From contig JAVKLS010000025.1 of the NCBI GenBank assembly GCA_031538565.1, forward strand, positions 1 to 47,673: a stretch of DNA of 47,673 nucleotides, written 5' to 3'. The position numbers and the translations under genes were made by a program. Of this stretch, positions 42,150 through 47,673 are shown one piece after another. Position 1 is the first letter of the stretch, and the number at the start of each line of letters is the position of its first letter. This DNA comes from JASGCK01 sp031538565 (GTDB lineage Bacteria > Pseudomonadota > Gammaproteobacteria > Burkholderiales > Burkholderiaceae_C). The notes under the pieces were generated by a model. That model made no database searches. It was not told the DNA's origin and saw only the letters and a program-made list of their open reading frames with translations.

Positions 42150-42721
42150 GGTGCAAGAGGGGGTACGTCAGGGTTATGGCTGGAGTCAAGGTCGGGCGAA
42201 ATAGGCTGGGTGAGCAGTGCTTGGATGGACGGCGGCAAGATGGGCTCGGTTAGCCAAGCGGGCAGGGCGGGCAAACTCCAATCGGTGCTGTCGAGCGCCA
42301 TGCGAAAGGCACGCAGCCACAAATGCGTATCCATGCGCGAGAGCTTGAAGGTAATCTCCCCGTCGTCAGTTTGCATGGCGATCATGCAGCCCTGCGGCTC
42401 CATGTGAACCTTCAGCACTTTGCACAGCACAAAGTCGTGTGCGCGGTGCGCTTCGCGTGCTTCTGCGTGCGTTTGAAACGGATATTGCGCCTCGCCCTGC
42501 GGCGACTCGGTAATGGCAAGGCGATGCTCCATGCGGATTTGCTCGTGCGGCGCAAGCCCTGTCAGCGGGGTGAGCGTGGCGGTGCGCTCAATCAGCTCTG
42601 CCATTGGCCCGACCAAACCCTTGGCAAAGCGGCGCGTAATCCAAATGCGCGGTTGATCGTCTTGAAAGCCCAGCCACAAGCGGTCTTCTTCTGGGTCATA
42701 GCCGAAGGTGGTTTGGGTCAT
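42146..42721 (-). CDS. Conserved-looking hypothetical protein between dapD and dapE
   Basis: The 191-residue soluble protein has no motif that I can name. It starts TQTTFGYDPEEDRLWLGFQDD, has a middle portion EITFKLSRMDTHLWLRAFRMALD, and ends in a Pro-rich tail. A gene in this place is common in Burkholderiales dap clusters, so it is likely a normal operon member. Its ATG overlaps the stop of the restriction-modification gene as ATGA, and its stop overlaps the dapE start as ATGA. No signal peptide or membrane helix is visible. Confidence 0.75.
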   Translation of the reverse strand: MTQTTFGYDPEEDRLWLGFQDDQPRIWITRRFAKGLVGPMAELIERTATLTPLTGLAPHEQIRMEHRLAITESPQGEAQYPFQTHAEAREAHRAHDFVLCKVLKVHMEPQGCMIAMQTDDGEITFKLSRMDTHLWLRAFRMALDSTDWSLPALPAWLTEPILPPSIQALLTQPISPDLDSSHNPDVPPLAP

Positions 42722-44715
42722 TCGGACTCCAAGCGAAGCTGCAAGTTGAGTTTGAATTGAAGGGCGGATCCCTCTTTGTACAAACTGCCAAAACGATGGC
42801 GGGTAGAGGACGGCGTATCAAAATAGGTGTGCTGGTAGAAATAATTTTTGAGAACGTCTTCTTTGTTACTGTGATAAAAAACCAGCGAACCATCCTCTTT
42901 GACCAGCACCGCGCCGCTGGCGGTGAGATGCCCATTCCACGCCTTAGCGGGAAAGATGCCCAAAATGGTGTACTTCACAAAATCGCGTAGTCGGCAATGG
43001 ATGTCGCTGCTTGATGCGGGCAAAAATCGATTCGCGGGAGAATACTCCGCCAGCCGCTTAGACGTTGTTTTTTTAAAAAATGACAGCAAAGCCTCCGCCA
43101 AAATTTCGGGCATTTGTGAATCGGCTTTTCGTAAATTTGATTCGTAAGTTTCGCTCTCACAGTGGGAAAACTGAAAACGTCCACCTGCTGCCTCCACCGC
43201 GGCTACGCGGTCTTTTATTTTGGAGCTGGTTTTGATTTGGTTGATTGCTTCTACTTGTGCGGATTTAAGTCCTGTAACGGTATAGACAAAATTGGTTGCG
43301 CTAGAGGCGTTTAGCAAAGTTGGCGGATTGCCTAAAAACGATTTGATGCTAATGCCTTGGTCAGTATTTAAAAATTTTTCCTCAAAATCAATCGTCATAT
43401 CGGCCTTGTCAAGCGATGCGCCTTTGCTTTTGGTAATGCCAAGGATGCGGATGGCATCGTCTATTTTTGTGATGTTAAAGGTGGCAGCACCTTCCTTGAT
43501 GGCGCTAACAATCTCTGAAAGTTCGGACTTGGTGATGAGTGAATCAATCGGGATATCCACACGGCTGTCGTTACCCGTGATAACTTGTACGGTGAAGTCT
43601 TTGAGCGTGAGAGTCGTAGTTTGATTTTTTATTTTGAGTACGCGGATGCTGTCCTTGGTGGGCAGTCCGTGCACATCACCATATTGGATGACTTTTTGGT
43701 GAATGATTTTGAGTAGCGCATACGATTCACTTAACTCGCCTTTGTTTTGCATAGAGTCATCCAGTTTTAGTTTGCCGTGTTGTTGAAGGTGCCCAATGAC
43801 AGACCGCCCAACTGCTTTGACTACTTCAACGCAAACGCTATTGCCCAATTGCTTCATGGCTTGAGATTTTGAAACAGGAAATTCAAAAGTGGTGGGAAAG
43901 CTCATTAGCTCGCGAGCCTCAGCAAGATTGATGCGCCGTACCGCGCCATCCACGCGGTAAAACTCGTAATTGCGGCGGTCATCAATGGGAGAGCCTTTGC
44001 CGCCGACACGCAGCGTAAAGCCTATTTTTTTATCGCAAGGTGCGCCAAAAATGTTGCTCATACTTTTGACGAGTGGCACGGGAGTTGGAAATTGAAAGGC
44101 GTGGGATGTATCCACTTGGCTGCAGTCAAAGCCGACAATAAAAACACGCGGGCGATGCTGCGGCACATTAAAGTCAGAAGCTTTAATGATTTTGTAGCTG
44201 ACGCAGTAGTTTGCTTGGGTTAGGCAATCCAGAATGGTTTGGAATGTTTTCCCTTCGTTATGCGCGATGAGATGACGCACATTCTCCAAAATAAAAGCTT
44301 TGGGTTTCTTGGCTTCTAGGATTTCTAAAATTTTAAAAAATAAGTTGCCACGCTCGGATTTGTCGCCATCATCAAATCCTTTTTTATGACCCGCTTGCGA
44401 AAACGGCTGACACGGAAAACCCGCACACAAAATATCGTGATCGGGGATGTCGTCCGCTTCGATTTTGCGAATGTCGTCATTGAATTGCCCGGGTGTAACT
44501 GAAAAATTTTTAGCATAAGTGGTTCGTGCGTGATTATCTTTTTCGGATGCAAAAACACACTCACAACCCAGCGCATTCAAGGCGACATGAAAACCACCAA
44601 TGCCTGCAAATAAATCAATAAAACTTAGGTTTGCGTCAACTTGTGGGCAGCCCCGTTCCTCCGATGCAAACGAATCTACATCAGTGAATAAATCAGGCGT
44701 GTACAGATCTGGCAT
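42718..44715 (-). CDS. Fused m5C DNA methyltransferase and HpaII-family restriction endonuclease
   Basis: The 665-residue protein has two parts. Residues 1 to about 318 are a C5-cytosine methyltransferase: motif I FIDLFAGIGGF (32-42), motif IV GFPCQPFS (99-106, catalytic Cys102), ENV (144-146), QHRPRVFIVG (186-195), motif IX region RELMSFP, and motif X QLGNSV (289-294). Residues about 322-665 match the HpaII-type endonuclease family: MQNKGELSESYALLKII at the start and ADMTIDFEEKF followed by QGISIKSFLGNPPTLLNASSATNF (437-476 in two blocks). Candidate metal and catalytic residues are Asp439 and Lys458. R.HpaII recognises CCGG; the target here is inference. An internal ATG at 43752 (Met322), with GGA seven bases upstream, could also give a separate endonuclease. 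The gene overlaps dapD by TAATG and the next gene by ATGA. Confidence 0.82.
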   Translation of the reverse strand: MPDLYTPDLFTDVDSFASEERGCPQVDANLSFIDLFAGIGGFHVALNALGCECVFASEKDNHARTTYAKNFSVTPGQFNDDIRKIEADDIPDHDILCAGFPCQPFSQAGHKKGFDDGDKSERGNLFFKILEILEAKKPKAFILENVRHLIAHNEGKTFQTILDCLTQANYCVSYKIIKASDFNVPQHRPRVFIVGFDCSQVDTSHAFQFPTPVPLVKSMSNIFGAPCDKKIGFTLRVGGKGSPIDDRRNYEFYRVDGAVRRINLAEARELMSFPTTFEFPVSKSQAMKQLGNSVCVEVVKAVGRSVIGHLQQHGKLKLDDSMQNKGELSESYALLKIIHQKVIQYGDVHGLPTKDSIRVLKIKNQTTTLTLKDFTVQVITGNDSRVDIPIDSLITKSELSEIVSAIKEGAATFNITKIDDAIRILGITKSKGASLDKADMTIDFEEKFLNTDQGISIKSFLGNPPTLLNASSATNFVYTVTGLKSAQVEAINQIKTSSKIKDRVAAVEAAGGRFQFSHCESETYESNLRKADSQMPEILAEALLSFFKKTTSKRLAEYSPANRFLPASSSDIHCRLRDFVKYTILGIFPAKAWNGHLTASGAVLVKEDGSLVFYHSNKEDVLKNYFYQHTYFDTPSSTRHRFGSLYKEGSALQFKLNLQLRLESE

Positions 44716-45557
44716 TAATCCCGCAGCAAATCATTCAAGCTGGTTTTAGAGCGCGTTTGCGCGTCCACGCGCTTGACGATGACGGCGCAATACGTGCCAG
44801 GCTCGCCTGCGTTTTTAGGCGGACGCGAGCCCGAAATAAGCACCGAGCCGCTGGGAATGCGCAGATGGCCTGGCTCGCACGCCAGCCACTTGCCCGTGGT
44901 GCGGTCAAACACGGGTGTGCTTTGTCCAAGGTACACGCCCATGCCCAGCACGCTGTGCTCCTCCACCACCACGCCCTCCACCACCTCGGAGCGCGCACCA
45001 ATAAAGCAGTTGTCCTCAATGATGGTGGGGCCCGCCTGCACGGGCTCGAGTACGCCGCCAATGCCCACGCCGCCCGATAGATGCACGTTCTTGCCAATTT
45101 GCGCGCAGCTTCCCACGGTTGCCCACGTGTCCACCATCGTGCCCGAGTCCACATACGCGCCAATGTTGACGTAAGACGGCATCAAGATTGCGCCGCTGGC
45201 AATGTAGCTGCCGCGCCGCGCCACAGCAGGCGGCACAACGCGCACGCCCGTTGCCTTCATTTCGTCTGCGCTTAGATGTGCGAATTTGGTTTGCACCTTG
45301 TCAAAAAATCCCAACTCGCCAGCGGTAATCACTTCGTTGTCTTTTAGGCGAAACGACAGCAGCACCGCTTTTTTAATCCATTGATGCGTGGTCCACACGC
45401 CTACCGACTCGCGGGTAGCCACGCGCAACAGCCCTTTATTGAGTTGGCTGATGATGTGCTCCACCGCGTCCGCAACTTCTTTGGGCGCGGCCGTGGGCGA
45501 TAGCTCGGTGCGTCTCTCCCATGCGTTGTCGATGATGGTTTGGAGTTGTTGGGTCAT
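44715..45557 (-). CDS. dapD: 2,3,4,5-tetrahydropyridine-2,6-dicarboxylate N-succinyltransferase
   Basis: The 280-residue enzyme is a left-handed beta-helix acyltransferase of normal length. It adds succinate to the cyclic precursor of diaminopimelate. Signatures are NKGLLRVATRE near 45, VPPAVARRGSYIASGAILMPSYVNIGAYVDSGTMVDTWATVGSCAQIGKN near 105-155 in hexapeptide form, and HLSGGVGIGGVLEPVQAGPTIIEDNCFIGARSEVVEGV. The ATG at 45557 starts MTQQLQTIIDNAWERR, as relatives do; an extension to 45596 would run into the toxin-like gene. Its stop overlaps the next gene by one base (TAATG), so the restriction-modification gene is translationally joined to it. Confidence 0.96.
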   Translation of the reverse strand: MTQQLQTIIDNAWERRTELSPTAAPKEVADAVEHIISQLNKGLLRVATRESVGVWTTHQWIKKAVLLSFRLKDNEVITAGELGFFDKVQTKFAHLSADEMKATGVRVVPPAVARRGSYIASGAILMPSYVNIGAYVDSGTMVDTWATVGSCAQIGKNVHLSGGVGIGGVLEPVQAGPTIIEDNCFIGARSEVVEGVVVEEHSVLGMGVYLGQSTPVFDRTTGKWLACEPGHLRIPSGSVLISGSRPPKNAGEPGTYCAVIVKRVDAQTRSKTSLNDLLRD

Positions 45558-45567
45558 GCGAGGTTTC

Positions 45568-45942
45568 CTAAAGTGATGTATGGAAGGGGAGCACACGCAA
45601 GCGCGTGCGTTTGGGTTCTATGGTGACAAGTGCGCCAGCTTCTAACTCGGCATTCATTTGCTGCATAGCCGCAATGACTTGCTTGCCAATGTGATTGGGG
45701 CTGACATCTCTTGCTCGAATTTGAATAACGCTTGGCTTTTGAGTGTTAGTTGCTGCCAAAATCGCGCTAAAGTCCAAATCGTGAGTAAGTACGGCGTAGC
45801 CGTTTGCAATGGCGTAATCCATGATGGTGGCGTCTGGCGCGTTGTGTGCAGCGATATCAGACCAATGAACCGCCCAAATGCCAGCACTATCAAGCAATAA
45901 TTTCCAGCGAGGTGATAAATTCATGTCGATCAGCAGCTTCAT
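45568..45942 (-). CDS. DUF5615 PIN-like toxin of a toxin-antitoxin pair
   Basis: The 124-residue protein has the DUF5615 layout, a PIN-like fold. It has MKLLIDMNLSPRW at the start (Asp6 and Asn8), then AVHWSDIAAHNAPDATIMDYAI near 25-46 and GYAVLTHDLDFSAILA near 48-63, with Asp55 and Asp57. These acidic groups suggest metal-dependent RNase chemistry. Its start overlaps the DUF433 gene by ATGA, the usual antitoxin-first order. It ends 10 bases before the dapD start, so dapD may be read from the same transcript. Confidence 0.85.
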   Translation of the reverse strand: MKLLIDMNLSPRWKLLLDSAGIWAVHWSDIAAHNAPDATIMDYAIANGYAVLTHDLDFSAILAATNTQKPSVIQIRARDVSPNHIGKQVIAAMQQMNAELEAGALVTIEPKRTRLRVLPFHTSL

Positions 45943-46187
45943 GCCACAGCCATGACCAGTTCACGCTCCTCAGCAAGCCCCGCGCTATATTGAAGTGACT
46001 GCAAAATATCTTCGAGCTCAAGATAGGGGTAATCGCTCAAAATTTCCTCAAAGCTGCGTCCAACACCTACCTGATTGACAATCATCCCAACCGTCACGCG
46101 CAACCCGCGTATGCAAGCCTTGCCGCCCATAACATCTGGATGATGCGTAATGCGACTGAATATATTAAAGCGATTAAGTTGTTCCAT
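45939..46187 (-). CDS. DUF433 antitoxin-like protein
   Basis: The 82-residue protein has the DUF433 winged-helix core: RITHHPDVMGGKACIRGLRVTVGMIVNQV near 11-38 in sequence, then SFEEILSDYPYLELEDILQSLQY. The family occurs as the DNA-binding antitoxin beside DUF5615 toxins. ATG 46187 is preferred; the in-frame extension to 46268 begins with unrelated residues that overlap the truncated methyltransferase gene. It is the first gene of the two-gene pair. Confidence 0.85.
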   Translation of the reverse strand: MEQLNRFNIFSRITHHPDVMGGKACIRGLRVTVGMIVNQVGVGRSFEEILSDYPYLELEDILQSLQYSAGLAEERELVMAVA

Positions 46188-46221
46188 ATTTTCCTCACAT
46201 TTTGTATTGACGAGCACTTGC

Positions 46222-47673
46222 CTATTGTGCCCGCTCCACTTGGTTGACCAACGCCCCATAGCGCTCAAACAAAAGCGCGACGCGGTCGGCGTCTAGGGCG
46301 CGGGGTTTGACGGCGTACAGCTTATCCACTAGCGCGTCTAGGGCAGTGTGCGCTTTGCGCAAATTAGCAGGCATTAAATCTGGGTCGTACAGCGTGGCAA
46401 GACTGGCGGGGTTGGTACCCGTTTGATGCGCCGCCCGTGCGTCTAGCACAGCCTGCGCCGCCGCTTCAATGGCTTTACAAACTTTGTCAGATACGCTTTC
46501 GGGCCACGGGAAGTTGTTGTACACAATGGTGTTGGAATAGCGGTAATCGCTTTTCAATCGCCCGCAGGTGTAGCGCATCCAAGCCATGTGCATTTTGCTG
46601 GTGAGCACGCCAAAGTGGTACAGCGTGGCGTTGGGGATGATGAGTGTGGCATTAGATGCAACATAGTTAAACGGAATAAACCCAATAGGAATGTACTGAC
46701 GGTTTTCCGAGCTATGTGAAGGAATTAAGAGATAGTTACCTTTGTTAGGTTGTCTATCTTCGGTGAACTCGGAAGGAATTTCAGCAAATTTTTTTGTTTG
46801 TTCTTTTGTGCTGGCTTTGCGAAATTTTTTACCGCTTCAATCCTTTGCTTAACAAGCTTGAACTTGCTCCACTCCATGGCTTCTATGTCTTTCAACCACA
46901 AGCACCAGCGCGGCACATTGTTAATAAATTCATCCGCCCCTAAAAACGGGCGTACCCATTTTGTAACTTCTGGATGCGCGGCAACTAATTCATTTTTTTC
47001 TGCGTCATCCATCAGCAAATTCCCGCCATCCGTGGGCTGGCTGCCTTTGAGCATGGGTGGCACTTGGCAAAGCGGAGCGGCTCTGCGCGCCAGCATGACC
47101 GTTGGCGCATCAACCAAATACGGATTGATTTGCGCCACCTTTTTTTCGGCGGCTTTGCCTGTGGGGTCTGGCTCGCCGCCCTCATCTAGGTAGTCGAACA
47201 GGCGTTTGGGCGCGACTTTGTCCACGCGGCTTTTCAGGCCAAAGCCTACGATGACGCAGTGCACTGCCGCGTTACCGCTGGCTTCGTTGCTCCACTTAAA
47301 GGTGCGGTGGGCAAACTCAATCGCCATGCCTTGTTGCTGCATCCAGTTCCACAGCACGCCGACTTGTTCGCCTTGGCAGATGCTGTTGGTGCTGACAAAG
47401 GCGACTTTGATTTTTTCGCGTGCGGCTAAATTTTCTGCTTCGGCAAAAGCAAAGATGTCGTCTAGCGATTTTTGTGCCGCCAGTTCAGCCGCGGTGGGCA
47501 GCTCGTCCATGATGCTGGCTTGCCGGGTTTTGTTTTTAAACTGGGCATCCTTAAATTCTTTTTTGCGCTGGTTAGCGCGTGCCGCATTGGCGGCGTCGCT
47601 TAAATACTGCGCGGCTTTGATGTACCAGCCCGCCACAAAGTCCAGCACGCCGCCGCTAGATATGGCGGTGGCG
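46222..47673 (-). pseudogene. MmeI-like restriction-modification (type IIL/IIG) gene, 3' part, frameshifted
   Basis: The 5' end lies beyond the window. Leftward from 47673 one frame reads GGVLDFVAGWYIKAAQYL, then IKVAFVSTNSICQGEQVGVLW and FAHRTFKWSNEASGNAAVHCVIVGF, the usual spacer of the MmeI-like methyltransferase-nuclease family. It goes on to WVRPFLGADEFINNVPRWCLWL and stops at 46725. The expected continuation, RKASTKEQTKKFAEIPSEF then SSENRQYIPIGF and RYSNTIVYNNFPWP, lies in another frame that runs to the stop at 46222. The shift is at a run of six A (46825-46830): one more A would restore a single frame. It is therefore broken, phase-variable or a sequencing error. The methyltransferase motifs (NPPY/SAM) would be outside the window. 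Confidence 0.85.

Noticed and set aside
45558..45596. Longer DapD from 45596
   Set aside because: The extra 13 residues overlap the DUF5615 gene, and the normal DapD start MTQQLQ is at 45557.
46188..46268. Longer DUF433 protein from 46268
   Set aside because: The added residues are unlike the family and overlap the 3' end of the broken RM gene; the family core starts just after ATG 46187.

Overview
The window looks like a chromosomal segment of a betaproteobacterium, most likely order Burkholderiales. The reasons are the hflK-hflC-hisZ-purA cluster, the ribBA-ribH-nusB string, the dapD/dapE/prmB neighbourhood, DUF934 beside a siroheme sulfite reductase, and an inverted repeat with the TTCGACAGGCTCAG core that is common in these genomes. 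Assignment below order level is not supported by what I can see. Almost all DNA is coding, genes are packed with 1-4 base overlaps, and most of the content is housekeeping.

Left part (1-17 kb). A scrap of insertion-sequence DNA precedes dnaE (replicative DNA polymerase alpha subunit). Reading leftward, a tight operon runs ribBA-ribH-nusB-tolQ-tolR-tolA and ends in a YiiX-like cysteine hydrolase. It therefore links riboflavin synthesis, antitermination and the Tol envelope motor, but lacks tolB and pal. Next come an acyltransferase-like membrane protein, the leftward yciB-bolA-parvulin group, and the rightward group hflK-hflC-hisZ-purA-phosphoribosyltransferase.

Middle (17-35 kb). An RND efflux pump and its membrane-fusion lipoprotein sit upstream of a glycine-zipper protein; the lipoprotein gene carries two in-frame minisatellites. 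A tRNA-Asn with terminator follows. Thiamin genes come next: thiD, a CytX-type pyrimidine transporter behind a TPP riboswitch, and the divergent thiO-thiS-thiG-thiE operon, whose ThiE has an unusual N-terminal extension. The assimilatory sulfur operon reads leftward as TauE-cysI-DUF934-cysHD-cysN and is followed by fdxA and a ferredoxin-NADP reductase. CysH (APS reductase) and CysD (ATP sulfurylase small subunit) are one polypeptide, so the enzyme that makes APS and the enzyme that consumes it are physically joined.

Right part (35-47.7 kb). LOG, PhoH/PIN, a Bcp peroxiredoxin, an ABC-F ATPase, a TPR protein, prmB, dapE, a hypothetical gene and dapD all read leftward. Between dapD and the dapE pair, joined by start/stop overlaps at both ends, lies a 665-residue protein: an m5C DNA methyltransferase fused to an HpaII-family restriction endonuclease. 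Upstream of dapD are a DUF433/DUF5615 toxin-antitoxin pair and the 3' part of an MmeI-like restriction-modification gene broken by a one-base frameshift. This makes a small defence cluster threaded through the lysine/diaminopimelate genes. The single-chain HpaII-type system is the most novel-looking item in the window, followed by the CysH-CysD fusion.
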